64,000 bases of DNA, taken from the NCBI GenBank assembly GCA_964573725.1, contig CAZNLJ010000015.1, positions 1 through 64,000 on the forward strand, in the 5' to 3' direction. The translations under genes were made by a program, and so were the position numbers. Below the pieces are notes generated by a model. That model was not told where the DNA came from. It worked only from the letters and a program-made list of their open reading frames with translations, and made no database searches. Shown in pieces: positions 25,684-35,296 of this stretch (position 1 is its first letter; each line of letters starts with the position of its first letter). This stretch comes from UBA6168 sp964573725 (lineage in GTDB: Bacteria; Bacteroidota; Bacteroidia; Chitinophagales; Saprospiraceae).

Positions 25684-26672
25684 TGATATCCGTCATCATA
25701 CCTTGTTACAACGTAGCCCCGTACCTGGCGGAAGCGGTCGGATCCGTGCAGGCGCAGACCTATCCCCATTGGGAGCTCATCCTGGTGGACAACAACTCCA
25801 CGGACGGGACCCGGGCGCTGATGGGACAATTGGCCGCCGACGCGCCGGACCGGATCACCTGCCTGTCGGAGTCCCGGCAAGGCGTCTCCTTCGCCCGGAA
25901 CAAAGGCATGACCGTGGCCCGCGGAGCGTGGCTGCAATTCCTGGACGCGGACGACATCCTTCGGCCGGAGAAGCTCGCCCGACAGGTATCCCTGCTGGCG
26001 GCATCCGGAGCGACCGATACCGCCGCCCTGGTCGTCGGAAGCTATTACCTGCAGGGACCGGACGGAGCTCGGACAGCCTATCGGGCGCAGCCGGTGGCGG
26101 ACCCGCTCCGTTCCCTCGCATTCCGGATGCTGGGGCAAACCAGTGCCAACCTGTTCCGCCGGGCGGCGGTACAGGCGGCAGGCGGCTGGGATGAGGAAAT
26201 GACACATGGGGGGGATTGCGAACTGGTCTTCCGGCTGCTGCTGCGCTTCGGCACGTCCCAAGTCTTATGGGACCGACACATGGGATCCGTGTACCGGAAA
26301 CGGGAGGGGCAGCTGACGGAAATTTTTCCTGTCGAGCGGTATACCTCCCTCCTCCGGATGCGGGCCGGGCAGGTGGACCAACTGCGGCGAAAAGCAGCCG
26401 GGCAGCCCGCCCTGCAATCTTACCTTCTCGCCTACCGGGATGCCCTCTATCATACCTGTAGCCAACTCGGCATCCACGACCCCCGTCGGGCGACCGACCT
26501 GTACCATCACTATTTCGGTGCAGGCTACCGGCCCGCCTACCGGAGGAAAGGGGGCAGTTCCCTGCTCCATGTCTGGGCGCGCCGGGGCCTGTCGTTTCGC
26601 AGCTATTTGAAAATCCGACAAATGCTGAAGGATGTTTATCTTGCCGTTCGGCGTATCCCCGGCACACGATAA
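25680..26672 (+). CDS. GT2 family glycosyltransferase
   Basis: A 330-aa GT-A enzyme. It starts MMISVIIPCYNVAPYL and has the donor-site segment LVDNNSTDGT. DADD at 89-92 is the metal-binding motif, and GGDCELVFRLLLRFG is the catalytic-region motif. The C-terminal 110 residues are basic and helical. The ATG at 25680 overlaps the stop of the preceding GT2 gene, so the pair is translationally coupled. Open frame upstream of this ATG overlaps the previous gene and is not part of the protein. Donor and acceptor sugars are unknown. Confidence 0.85.
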   Translation: MMISVIIPCYNVAPYLAEAVGSVQAQTYPHWELILVDNNSTDGTRALMGQLAADAPDRITCLSESRQGVSFARNKGMTVARGAWLQFLDADDILRPEKLARQVSLLAASGATDTAALVVGSYYLQGPDGARTAYRAQPVADPLRSLAFRMLGQTSANLFRRAAVQAAGGWDEEMTHGGDCELVFRLLLRFGTSQVLWDRHMGSVYRKREGQLTEIFPVERYTSLLRMRAGQVDQLRRKAAGQPALQSYLLAYRDALYHTCSQLGIHDPRRATDLYHHYFGAGYRPAYRRKGGSSLLHVWARRGLSFRSYLKIRQMLKDVYLAVRRIPGTR

Positions 26673-26699
26673 AGCCGGTTTGAAACCAAGAAGACCCCC

Positions 26700-27548
26700 A
26701 TGATTGAAAAAATACCCTTGATCGGCCCCCCACTCCGGCGGACCTTGAACAGGCAGGCCTGGTTCCACCGTTTTAAGCACCGCCCCTTCATGTTGTGGCT
26801 ATGGATGTGGGCATCGCCCGGCCCGCGGCAGGTATTGCGGAAAGAAGCCGCGTTTTACCGCCGGTTGTTGGGACCGCTCCGCACCAAGGACGGCATCATC
26901 CTCGACATTGGGGCGAATACCGGCTTGTTGACGAAAGTATTCGCCGACTATGCCCGAACCGTGGTGGCCGTGGAGCCGGAACCCTCGAATATTGCCGTAC
27001 TCAGGTCCCATGTACGATGGAAACGGCAAAAAGTGAGGGTGGTGGAAGCAGCCTGCGGGGCGGAAGCCGGCGTACAGGAATTGATGGTCTATTCCGAATC
27101 CGGGGCACTGAACACCTTCCGGCCCCAATGGAAAGAAGCCCTGGAAGCGGGATTCCTGGGTACCATCCCCCCGTTTTCCGGAAAACGGTTAGCCGTACCG
27201 GTGACGACCCTGGATGCCCTCATCCGGCAATACGGCCCGCCGGTCTTCCTGAAGGTGGATGTGGAGGGTTACGAGTGGGAAGTCTTCCAAGGCTTGTCGC
27301 AGCGGATCCCCTTGTTGGTTTTCGAGGCGAACCTGCCGGTATTCCGGACAGAAACCATCCGGATCGTGGAACGCTTGTCCATGCTCGACACCGGTGCCAC
27401 CTTCAATTACGCCGATGATTTCGACCTTCAGCTCCGGGATTACCTGCCGGCCGACCGGTTCATCGAGACCTTGTCCCAACTGGAAAAAGCATCCATCGAC
27501 ATCGTCTGTCGCGGCACAGACCATGCGGACGCATATCCGGGCGGGTAA
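26700..27548 (+). CDS. FkbM-family methyltransferase
   Basis: A 282-aa SAM-dependent methyltransferase. Motif I is IILDIGANTGLLTKVFA, then VVAVEPEPSNIAVLRSH, and VFLKVDVEGYEWEVFQGL is the highly typical FkbM motif. It probably O-methylates a sugar of the same glycan as its neighbours. It differs in sequence from the 23127 gene, so the two likely methylate different positions. The spacing is 27 bp after the GT2 gene and 36 bp before the GT9 gene. Confidence 0.85.
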   Translation: MIEKIPLIGPPLRRTLNRQAWFHRFKHRPFMLWLWMWASPGPRQVLRKEAAFYRRLLGPLRTKDGIILDIGANTGLLTKVFADYARTVVAVEPEPSNIAVLRSHVRWKRQKVRVVEAACGAEAGVQELMVYSESGALNTFRPQWKEALEAGFLGTIPPFSGKRLAVPVTTLDALIRQYGPPVFLKVDVEGYEWEVFQGLSQRIPLLVFEANLPVFRTETIRIVERLSMLDTGATFNYADDFDLQLRDYLPADRFIETLSQLEKASIDIVCRGTDHADAYPGG

Positions 27549-27584
27549 TCGACCATATCGTTCCGAACCACACCAGCAAGGCAT

Positions 27585-28688
27585 ATGGAAAGTAAGCAAT
27601 CCGTCGCTGTGGTATTCCATACCGGCATGGGGGACGCCCTGCAGGTCGTTCCCTTGATCCGGACCCTGCGGGCGGCCGGCCGTTCGGTGACCGGCCTATT
27701 CACCACCCCTTTCCTGTCGGACGAGGTCATCGGCCCCTTGCAAGTATTGGACCGTCACATTTCCGTGACGCCGGACCTGCCGGGCTGGCTGCGATTGATA
27801 TTCCGGCATTTCCGCCGTTTCGACCGCTTCTATCTCGATTACACATCCTCCGCCCCCCATTGGCTGTTGCTCTCCTGCCTGTTGGCCAGGAAAGTGTACT
27901 GCAACCGGCGGAAATGGTACTTCCGTATATTCCCCAACCTTCACTACCGCCCTACATTGGCGGATGCCCATATTTTCGACCAACATCTCCACCTCGGAGG
28001 ACTTGCCGCGACCCGACTCCCGGAAAGCGCAGCGGATTATTCCATATCCTACCCGGAGGAATACACCGACGCATCGCTGCTGTCCCCCTGGATGGGAAAA
28101 GGGGCATCGTATGCGGTCGTGCAAGTCTGTGCCGCCAACAATAGCGTCGGCTACAAGAACTGGCCGGTGGAGAAATGGGTGGAGTTCCTCCGGCTGGCGA
28201 GCCGTTCCCATCCCGGCCTCCGATACTTGGTGGTCGGTGACCGGAACGAGACGGCATACGGCGCCGCCATCGAAGCCGCCGCCATCCCGCGGGTACGGTC
28301 CCTGGTGGGGCACACCGATTACCGGACCCTGGCCACCCTGGTCACGCATGCGACCCATTACATCGGACTCGACAGCGGCACCATGCACCTGGCCGCCATG
28401 CTCGGCAAACCTACCTTCGTGCTGTGGGGTGCTACCGATGCGGTCACATTAGGGTACGGGGTTTTCGACCCCGTCCGCCACATGGACCTTTCGGCCGGCT
28501 TACCCTGTCAGCCTTGTCATTCCTGGATTCGTCCGAACCGGACGCGGGTGGACCATCCCTTGGCATGCCCGGATTACCGCTGTATCCGGGAGATGGGCGT
28601 CATTCCGGTCTGGGAGGCCTACAGCCGGTTCCTGGGCTGGAACGGATTGGCGGCGGAAGCGGTAGCCGCGCCCTTTGCGGGACGATAA
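27585..28688 (+). CDS. GT9 (heptosyltransferase-like) glycosyltransferase
   Basis: A 367-aa GT-B protein of family 9. The start VAVVFHTGMGDALQVVPLIRTL has the GD-containing signature of the family, and the C-terminal half has YIGLDSGTMHLAAMLGKPTFVLWG, the conserved nucleotide-sugar site. A cysteine-containing tail (LPCQPCHSW, then CPDYRCI) is typical of heptosyltransferase relatives. Its likely role is adding heptose or a related sugar to LPS core or surface glycan. It is the last gene of the forward train that begins at 15993. The 524-bp stretch after it is atypical. Confidence 0.85.
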   Translation: MESKQSVAVVFHTGMGDALQVVPLIRTLRAAGRSVTGLFTTPFLSDEVIGPLQVLDRHISVTPDLPGWLRLIFRHFRRFDRFYLDYTSSAPHWLLLSCLLARKVYCNRRKWYFRIFPNLHYRPTLADAHIFDQHLHLGGLAATRLPESAADYSISYPEEYTDASLLSPWMGKGASYAVVQVCAANNSVGYKNWPVEKWVEFLRLASRSHPGLRYLVVGDRNETAYGAAIEAAAIPRVRSLVGHTDYRTLATLVTHATHYIGLDSGTMHLAAMLGKPTFVLWGATDAVTLGYGVFDPVRHMDLSAGLPCQPCHSWIRPNRTRVDHPLACPDYRCIREMGVIPVWEAYSRFLGWNGLAAEAVAAPFAGR

Positions 28689-29212
28689 TCTATCTTCGAG
28701 CATGGATGCACGGGGAAAGTCATACGCATCGGATGTGACCATGAAGCTCATCTTCTGCACCTCAACCCTGCAAGACAATCAATTACAAAACATTGATTTT
28801 CTTTTGTTTTTTGTCGTCAAACCCGCTGATGTGCTTCGGCCTGCCCTAAATGGGCGCGGGGAAGTGTTTTTAGGGTACAAGGCTTCGCCCCGCCCCCTTT
28901 TTCACGGCGAGTTGTAGCGCCTTAACAACTCTTAAAACAAGCAGGACTGCGGGAAACCGAAGGATTATTTTATTCCTGACTGTGTCGGATTGAGGTGCGG
29001 AGGCGGAGATGAAGGTGTAGCCGACGCGGGATATGCTTTTTTTGCTGACCCAAGCACCGAGGTCCGGCGGATCCGAAACGGCCGTAGGCAAGCGGGTCCA
29101 AGTTCTTGCCTGGCCTCCGATCCGTCGGGCAGGCCATGCGACGCGACTGCAGGACACGGACCGGCCGGCACAGCCGGCCATGGCCGGATACGAAACCCCG
29201 GATGCAGCACGA
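28689..29212. other. gene-free, compositionally atypical stretch
   Basis: No convincing gene lies here. The first half (about 28740-28990) is clearly AT-richer than its surroundings and includes T-runs. An inverted repeat GAGTTGT-N9-ACAACTC lies at 28909-28931. GGCCGGC-ACA-GCCGGCC at 29163-29179 forms a 7-bp hairpin 33 bp past the stop of the minus-strand GT4 gene. The region lies between two convergent gene blocks and could be a degraded insertion or a genome-specific repeat. Confidence 0.5.
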
Positions 29213-30382
29213 TCAGGAAACCTGCGTTACTGCCGGTTCCGGAATTTCCAACGGCTGCTTCCGTTGCCGGTTCCTGTCGACGACCGACAAGAACGCATCC
29301 ATACAAATATCCTCCGCAAAAAACTGGAGGACCCGTCGGCGGTTGGCGCGTCCCATGGCCGTCAACTCCGCCGGTGGGCTGTAGCGAAGATAATGCATCG
29401 CCTCCTGAAGTGCCCGGGCATCCCGGGGCGGGACCAGCAGACCGTTCCGACCGTGGATTACCAGGTCCTTGCAGCCGGGAACATCCGTGGTGATGACCGG
29501 TTTCCCCATGGCCATCGCCTCCAGTATGACGCGGGACAATCCTTCCCGGTAGGACGGCAGGACCAGGACATCACAATCGCGGATAATGGGAACCACATCC
29601 GTCGTCGTCGGGAACAGCCGGATGACGCCCCGGGCGACCCATTCATGCAGCCGGGTTATTGACAAGCTGTTCGGATTTCCAAACTGAAGGTCCGCCAACA
29701 AATGGAAGCCGGTCGCCGGACATAAGCCGGCCAGGCGACCGGCGGCATCGACATACTCGACCACCCCTTTGTCGCCCAACAGCCGACCGATGAACAGGAA
29801 GGTGAAAGTGCCGGCTCCCGCTTGGCGGGGCAAGGGCCGGAAACGTTGGACATCCACCCCGTCGCCGGGCAGCACCTCACACTTGTCCGCAGCGACAAGG
29901 CCTTTGGCGACCAACAAGCGGCGGTCGTCCACATTATAGGTGACGAGCGTGTCCAGGCTGGAGAAGCATGCGCGCATCCCTTGCTGTATCAGTCGGTTCA
30001 AACCGTTGGGATGCAGGAAGAGATAACCCAGTCCCGTCAGCACCCCGATGGCGCGGACCTTGGCAAGCCGGGCTGCGAGGGCACCGTAGAGGACCGGTTT
30101 CATGGTAAATTGAAGCACCCGGTAAGGACGCACATTCCGGTAGAGGCGGTACAGCTCCCACAGGAAGCGCAGGTCCTGCAGCGGATTCCGCCCTCTTCTG
30201 TCCAGGAATCGGAGCGGGACATACCGATGGATGGGGGATTGGTCCAGCAAAGGATAGAAATTGTCCGTCGGTGTGGCGACCCATACCTCGTAGCCTTCCC
30301 GGGCCAGACTTCGCACCAAGGGCATCCGGAAGTTGTAGATGCACCAGGATGAATTGTCCACAATGAGCACCCGTCGTTTCAT
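29213..30382 (-). CDS. GT4 family glycosyltransferase
   Basis: A 389-aa GT-B enzyme. It starts KRRVLIVDNSSWCIYNFRMP and has the linker AIGVLTGLGYLF. The C-terminal donor domain has TFTFLFIGRLLGDKGVVEYV, and VLVLPSYREGLSRVILEAMA is the E-x7-E motif that binds the nucleotide sugar. It closely resembles family members that transfer N-acetylated sugars to lipid-linked glycans. It is transcribed towards the GT9 gene, and no partner lies directly upstream, so it may be monocistronic. Its product probably feeds the same surface polysaccharide. Confidence 0.88.
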   Translation of the reverse strand: MKRRVLIVDNSSWCIYNFRMPLVRSLAREGYEVWVATPTDNFYPLLDQSPIHRYVPLRFLDRRGRNPLQDLRFLWELYRLYRNVRPYRVLQFTMKPVLYGALAARLAKVRAIGVLTGLGYLFLHPNGLNRLIQQGMRACFSSLDTLVTYNVDDRRLLVAKGLVAADKCEVLPGDGVDVQRFRPLPRQAGAGTFTFLFIGRLLGDKGVVEYVDAAGRLAGLCPATGFHLLADLQFGNPNSLSITRLHEWVARGVIRLFPTTTDVVPIIRDCDVLVLPSYREGLSRVILEAMAMGKPVITTDVPGCKDLVIHGRNGLLVPPRDARALQEAMHYLRYSPPAELTAMGRANRRRVLQFFAEDICMDAFLSVVDRNRQRKQPLEIPEPAVTQVS

Positions 30383-30872
30383 AAGCTTTCATTGGTTGGC
30401 TATCCTGCCTGGCGGGGCAGGCGCATTTTTGGGACCAAAGTCCTGACGGAACCGGAAACAAGCGCCCGACCGCAATCCATTTTGATCCTTTGTCGCATCA
30501 GCGGCTTCAACCCGCAGGTACCCGAAGACCGGCAGGGTCCGGGACAGCCGCGATTCGGCAAGCCGGTTTTTCGAAAGGGGGCATAGCCCGGCCACACGAC
30601 CGGGAGCCACTGGTTTTGGTGCGTACTTGCTGATAAAAGGGGGTAGGTCTTGTCACAAGCATCCGCCGGCAGCCGGATCAGATGCCAGGCGCCCTACGGG
30701 AGGGGCGCAGGCTGTTCCGGTGCGGGAAAAACCTGTGAAATAGTCGTTTGGGTGAGAAAGTCTGAGTCCGGCTTCCGGATAAGGACAAGCCCCGGGCCGC
30801 ACACGGGCATCCGGACGGGCTTTTCATACCTGGATAGCAGCTCGATTTTGTGGAGATAAGTTCGGGGCCGGC
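30383..30872. other. gene-free stretch between GT4 and M43 genes
   Basis: No gene with recognisable domains is seen. A short GC hairpin (CCTGCC/GGCAGG, 30404-30421) lies in the 5' region of the GT4 gene. Inverted AAGCCC/GGGCTT arms at 30787-30822 lie beyond the end of the M43 gene and may contribute to termination. Promoter elements for the GT4 gene were not identified. Confidence 0.5.
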
Positions 30873-32108
30873 TTACGGAATCCGTACGAAGCCGCATTGG
30901 AATCGGATGGCGGGACCGGTTACGGTCAGCCAGTACATCCCGGCCGACAGGTCGGATACATCCAATTGAATTTCCTCATGTAAAGGTAAGAAGTACCGGA
31001 CAATTTCCCAACCACCAGCATGCAACAACCGTACCGTAACAAATTGGTCGGGAGCCGGCCGGAGGCCGGCAAGGACCAGGCGGGAACGGACCGGGTTCTG
31101 CCGCAGGGCAGGCAGGTCGGCCGGGGCGGTACCCGGCGCCTCCTCCACCCGGACCGGTAGGCAGGCATCGGAAGCGGCAAGGCCCGGCCGGGCTTGCTGC
31201 AAGGCGGCCCACATGCGGTCCCGTTGACCCGGCGTAAAAAGGGCCATGCAGGCGTCGTCGGTGAAGTTCATGAAATTCATGTACATATCGGGCTCCGAAC
31301 AAGAGCTGGGGAGCGTGGGTACCGGGCAGGTACCGAGATAGGAATCGCAAGAAACCGGCGTATCCGACACGAAATCATCTTCCTCGCAACAGCTGTCGAA
31401 AGCAGGGCCCCAAAGGTGGTGCAGGTTGAAAAAATGGCCCATCTCATGGGTCAGCGTCCTTCCCAGGTGATAAGGCGGCTCGGTACCGACGGTCCCGAAC
31501 TGCCGGAAATCCACTTCAATGCCATCTTCCGCCGGTACGGCCTGGCCGGGAAAAGCCGCCGTGCCGCCCACCCCACCGGCGAAGCGGGCCACCCAGATAT
31601 TGATATAGCGGTTCGGGTCCCAGGCGTCCTTTCCGCCCAGCCCATCGTAGTGGATATTCGGTGTCCCCCCGATTCCGATGGAATTGTCGGTATAGGTCCG
31701 GGTGATCCCGGAGGTCGGTGCGCCGGTCGGATCCACGGTCGCGAGGCAAAAGTGGAAATCCACCGACGCAATCCGATCCTGGAAGATGGATGGCACATTG
31801 GCGAGGTCCCCGTTCAGTGCCTGGAAATCCAGGTTGAGGGCATCCAACTGGCTGAGCACTTGTTCGTCCGGAATATTTTCCTCCGGCCGGTGCCAGAGGA
31901 TATGGACCACCACCGGCAGCGCGACCGGGGAGCGGGTGGACGTCGGCAAGCCGGTCGCAGGGAAGGCAGTCTCCCGGGCCGGGGGCAGGGCGCCGCACCG
32001 GCCGGGGGGCGATTGTGCCGGGGCCGCGTACCCCACGGCCAACAACAGGAAAAGGCGCAGGGCAAGACCCCCTGTGCGCATACAGGCAATATGGCGGATT
32101 CTGGTCAT
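30873..32108 (-). CDS. M43-family secreted metalloprotease with type IX sorting domain
   Basis: A 411-aa zinc protease of the pappalysin/cytophagalysin type (M43). The signal peptide is LALRLFLLLAVGYAAPAQS. The zinc site is HEMGHFFNLHH (221-231; His221, Glu222, His225, His231), followed by a disulfide-rich region and the Met-turn area MNFTDDACMALFTPGQ. The last 75 residues (LRQNPVRSRLVLAG onward, ending CGFVRIP) look like a type A type IX sorting domain. It should therefore be exported by the type IX system and anchored or released at the cell surface. ATG 32108 is used; an alternative is 32081, directly before the hydrophobic segment. Confidence 0.85.
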   Translation of the reverse strand: MTRIRHIACMRTGGLALRLFLLLAVGYAAPAQSPPGRCGALPPARETAFPATGLPTSTRSPVALPVVVHILWHRPEENIPDEQVLSQLDALNLDFQALNGDLANVPSIFQDRIASVDFHFCLATVDPTGAPTSGITRTYTDNSIGIGGTPNIHYDGLGGKDAWDPNRYINIWVARFAGGVGGTAAFPGQAVPAEDGIEVDFRQFGTVGTEPPYHLGRTLTHEMGHFFNLHHLWGPAFDSCCEEDDFVSDTPVSCDSYLGTCPVPTLPSSCSEPDMYMNFMNFTDDACMALFTPGQRDRMWAALQQARPGLAASDACLPVRVEEAPGTAPADLPALRQNPVRSRLVLAGLRPAPDQFVTVRLLHAGGWEIVRYFLPLHEEIQLDVSDLSAGMYWLTVTGPAIRFQCGFVRIP

Positions 32109-32311
32109 GACATTCCGTTGCCGATGAAATGGCATGCCCGGCAGGAAATCCGTGCCGAAGGACCGGCGTTACCGATGGTCGGCGGGCAATCAGGAACCCA
32201 CTTCCGGACGAACGGCCGGGCATACCGATGACCGACAAGCGCAAGGACAGCCGATGCCGCCGCCGCATTCAGGAGGAAGGGGCGGTGCTATCCGCCGGGG
32301 GGCGAAGTCCC

Positions 32312-35188
32312 TCAGGCCCCTTCCTCCGGGAAGTAAAAAGTCTCCTCCGCCGGACGTAAGGCCCGCTTCATCCAAAGCGGCCGCCGAAGGCCGTCGGGTC
32401 CCGGCGCCGGGCGGGCCATCTCCAACCATTTCCGGTAGACCGCCATGCTCTTGTTGGTATCCACAAAGATATCACCATATTGGTCGGTCGGCGGTGCTTT
32501 TTCGATGCGAACCTTTTGGTGCCAGCAATGCATACCGGAGATCGGGTCCGGATGGACGGGGAAGGTAATGTTCTGATGGACCCCTCCGTCACTCCAGAAA
32601 ATGCGGGCGCTATCCTTGTCGCTGCTCTTGAAGGGATGGATACCGGCCACCTGGCGCATCCGCCAGCCGCCCTTGTCATCGGATTGGATATCGACGGTAG
32701 CCGTCGCCCAACGGTTGCCGGCGGGGTCCGAGGGACGGCGCCAGCGGCCCAGGTGGTGGGAACAAGCCACCACCCCCGGTTTCATCCCTTCCGTCACCCA
32801 GACCTTGTCGACGAAATAGCCGATTTCCGTATTCACCCGGACCAGGTCGCCCGTTTGCAATTGGAAGCGGGCCGCATCCGAGGGGTGCATCCAGACCGGA
32901 TTCCGGTTGGAAATCTCATACAGCCATTTGGCATTGCCGCTCCGGGAATGGATCAACGTCGGCAGGCGGAAAGTCGGCACCAGGGGATAATCCCCTTTTT
33001 CGCGGTCCATTTCCGATTCATGGATATGGCTCTTGATATAGGTGGGTACGGCGTACTCCGGCCATTTCCAATCAATCATGGTGCGGCTGAAGAACTCGTT
33101 CTTACCCGAAGGGGTCGGAAAACCCGTCATCGCTTCCCCCTTGACCATGACACCGACGGTCTTGCCCCCCTTGCGGATCGTGCCGGTCAGGGAATCGACC
33201 TCGGTACCCGCCAGGGAATCGGGGGCCAGTTTTTTCTCATTGACCTTGTAGACGGAGGGTTCCACCACGAACGCACCATATTTGCGCATGTAGTCCAAGG
33301 GGGTGAGCCCCTCTTGGGCGGCCGCCTCCGGCAGGCCTTTCGTGTGCTCGAAGATATATTGGTAGTACTCGTCCACGGTGACGCATTCGCCGGGCCGGTA
33401 GGGCGATTCGAAGTGTTTGCGGATACCCAGGGAGCCGTCCGGGTCGACCCGCCAGGACAGTTGGATCCAGAACTCGTCCTCCTCCCAGACCTCCCCCGGA
33501 TTCACCTCATAAGTGAACCGGAAAGGCTTGCCGTCGCGCCGGGCCTTTTCGCGCAGCACCGGCTGCCGGAAGGCGATCCATACCCCGGAATGCGTCTCAT
33601 AGCTGTTGAGGTCATGCCGCTCGGAAGCCAGCCCCATCGGCAGCACATAGTCGGCGAAATAGGCCGTCTCGCTCCAGGTGGGGGTGAGGGCGCAATGCAG
33701 GCCGAAACAATTGGGGTCCTTGTAGGCTTCCATCCACATGAAGCCGTCCGGATACGTCCATACCGGATTGAAGACCCGGGAGAAGTAGACGTCCATGAAT
33801 CCGCGGCCTTCCTTCAGGAAGTGCGGCAGCAGGAAGGACATCTCGAAATAGGCGAGCGGATATTCCTTCGGGAAGTGGAGCTCGTTCCAGAACTTCTGTG
33901 CCGGTGGCTTATCGAAAAATTGGGGGTGGAACTTATTCCAGGTATTGGGGGAGGTGCCGCCTTCCGTGCCCACCGATCCGGTCAGCACGTTGAGGAAATG
34001 GAGGGTGCGGGCCACGGCCCAACCGCCGAGGTTTCCGGAGCCGGCGCTACGCCAGTTGTGGGTGGCCAATCGGGTACCGGCTTCGGCGACGACCCGGGCG
34101 ACATCCCGGACCATGTCCGCTTTCACCCCGGTTTCCTGTTCCGCCGCCTCCGGCGTGTATTCCTTGTACAAGTCCAGGAGATTGGCGATGAAATCCTCGA
34201 AAACGGGCGGGCTGTCCGGACGGACATGCAGCATATACTCCTGCCAGTTCGTCCAATTCTCCACATAATCGCGGTTATACCAGTTGTTGCGCAGCAGCTC
34301 CCGGGCGATGGCCAGCAGGAGGAACGCCTCCGTCCCCGGGTAGGTCGGCATCCAGAAATCCGCCATGCTGGCCGTATTGCTGAGCCGCGGATCCAGGACG
34401 ATGAGTTTGGCGCCGTTCATCTTGCCTTCCATGATACGCTGGGCATGCGGGTTGAAATAGTGGCCGCTTTCCAGGTGGGCGGAGATGAGCAGGATGGCCT
34501 TGGCATGGGCATGGTCCGGGGAAGGCCGGTCGTGTCCGTACCAGATGGCATAGCCGAAACGGGCGCCGGAGGAGCAGATGTTGGTGTGGGAATTGTGGCC
34601 GTCCACGCCCCAGGCCTGCAGGACGCGGTCCATATACCCTTCGTGGCCCGGGCGGCCGACATGGTAGGCGATCTCATTGTTCCGGCCCTCCTGCAGCGCC
34701 TTGCGCATGCGGGCGGCGATATCATCCAGCGCCTCGTCCCAGGAGACGCGTTCCCATTGGCCGCTTCCCCGCTCCCCGACCCTTTTCATCGGGTAGAGGA
34801 TGCGGTCCGGATCGTTGAGCTGGTTGATGGTGGCGGGGCCTTTGGCGCAGTTCCGGCCGCGGCTGCCGGGATGCCAGGGGTTGCCCTCGAATTTGCGCAC
34901 GGCATTGGTCTCCTTATCGACATAGGCCAGCAGGCCGCAGGCGCTTTCGCAGTTGAAGCAGGTGGTCGGAACGATGGAATAGGATTTCTTCTCCTTGCGG
35001 GGCCAGGATTTCGCCTCGTACTCCGTCCAGTCGTCCCATTGGTCCGGCGGCGGAAACTTGGTCAGGTCGCCGGGTTCCGTCAGCCGGTTGACCGGGGCCT
35101 CCGCGGGATTTTCCGAATGGAGGTCCGGGATGAGACCGATTTTCTCGGCCATCTTTTCGATGAAGGTAGGTTGATGCTTGTAAGCCAT
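32312..35188 (-). CDS. molybdopterin oxidoreductase catalytic subunit (SoeA/PsrA-like)
   Basis: A 958-aa enzyme of the DMSO-reductase superfamily. The N-terminal 4Fe-4S site is Cys77, Cys80, Cys84 and Cys114 (CFNCESAC, then GRNCAKG). The probable Mo ligand is Cys205 in HTNICSSGARFGY. The C-terminal dinucleotide-binding domain is present (LVRVNTEIGYFVDKV). There is no Tat or Sec signal, so the enzyme faces the cytoplasm, unlike the exported polysulfide and thiosulfate reductases. Together with a fused FeS/NrfD subunit and a sulfide:quinone oxidoreductase in one operon, this fits a cytoplasmic sulfite dehydrogenase of the SoeABC type (sulfite to sulfate, electrons to quinone). A reductase acting on polysulfide or tetrathionate cannot be excluded. 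Confidence 0.8.
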   Translation of the reverse strand: MAYKHQPTFIEKMAEKIGLIPDLHSENPAEAPVNRLTEPGDLTKFPPPDQWDDWTEYEAKSWPRKEKKSYSIVPTTCFNCESACGLLAYVDKETNAVRKFEGNPWHPGSRGRNCAKGPATINQLNDPDRILYPMKRVGERGSGQWERVSWDEALDDIAARMRKALQEGRNNEIAYHVGRPGHEGYMDRVLQAWGVDGHNSHTNICSSGARFGYAIWYGHDRPSPDHAHAKAILLISAHLESGHYFNPHAQRIMEGKMNGAKLIVLDPRLSNTASMADFWMPTYPGTEAFLLLAIARELLRNNWYNRDYVENWTNWQEYMLHVRPDSPPVFEDFIANLLDLYKEYTPEAAEQETGVKADMVRDVARVVAEAGTRLATHNWRSAGSGNLGGWAVARTLHFLNVLTGSVGTEGGTSPNTWNKFHPQFFDKPPAQKFWNELHFPKEYPLAYFEMSFLLPHFLKEGRGFMDVYFSRVFNPVWTYPDGFMWMEAYKDPNCFGLHCALTPTWSETAYFADYVLPMGLASERHDLNSYETHSGVWIAFRQPVLREKARRDGKPFRFTYEVNPGEVWEEDEFWIQLSWRVDPDGSLGIRKHFESPYRPGECVTVDEYYQYIFEHTKGLPEAAAQEGLTPLDYMRKYGAFVVEPSVYKVNEKKLAPDSLAGTEVDSLTGTIRKGGKTVGVMVKGEAMTGFPTPSGKNEFFSRTMIDWKWPEYAVPTYIKSHIHESEMDREKGDYPLVPTFRLPTLIHSRSGNAKWLYEISNRNPVWMHPSDAARFQLQTGDLVRVNTEIGYFVDKVWVTEGMKPGVVACSHHLGRWRRPSDPAGNRWATATVDIQSDDKGGWRMRQVAGIHPFKSSDKDSARIFWSDGGVHQNITFPVHPDPISGMHCWHQKVRIEKAPPTDQYGDIFVDTNKSMAVYRKWLEMARPAPGPDGLRRPLWMKRALRPAEETFYFPEEGA

Positions 35189-35296
35189 ACGATTGGATAA
35201 GATTGCTGAATGGACGGGAAACGAGGCGGGACAGCCACGTAAAAACCCCGGAGGATGTCCCGGCCGGCGGTCGGCCGGTCGGAGTCGGCCTTGGCC

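Noticed and set aside
23127..28688. Complete O-antigen or capsule locus
   Set aside because: No polymerase, flippase (Wzx), initiating transferase or sugar-nucleotide synthesis genes are in the window. The set looks like modification and export only, so a complete locus is not claimed.
28870..29181. A 103-aa minus-strand frame in the atypical stretch
   Set aside because: No known domain; it overlaps inverted repeats and T-runs, and its composition is inconsistent with neighbouring genes. It is treated as part of a gene-free stretch.
32480..35200. A 906-aa plus-strand frame over the molybdopterin subunit
   Set aside because: Antisense shadow of the SoeA-like gene, which has the full Fe-S and Mo motifs.
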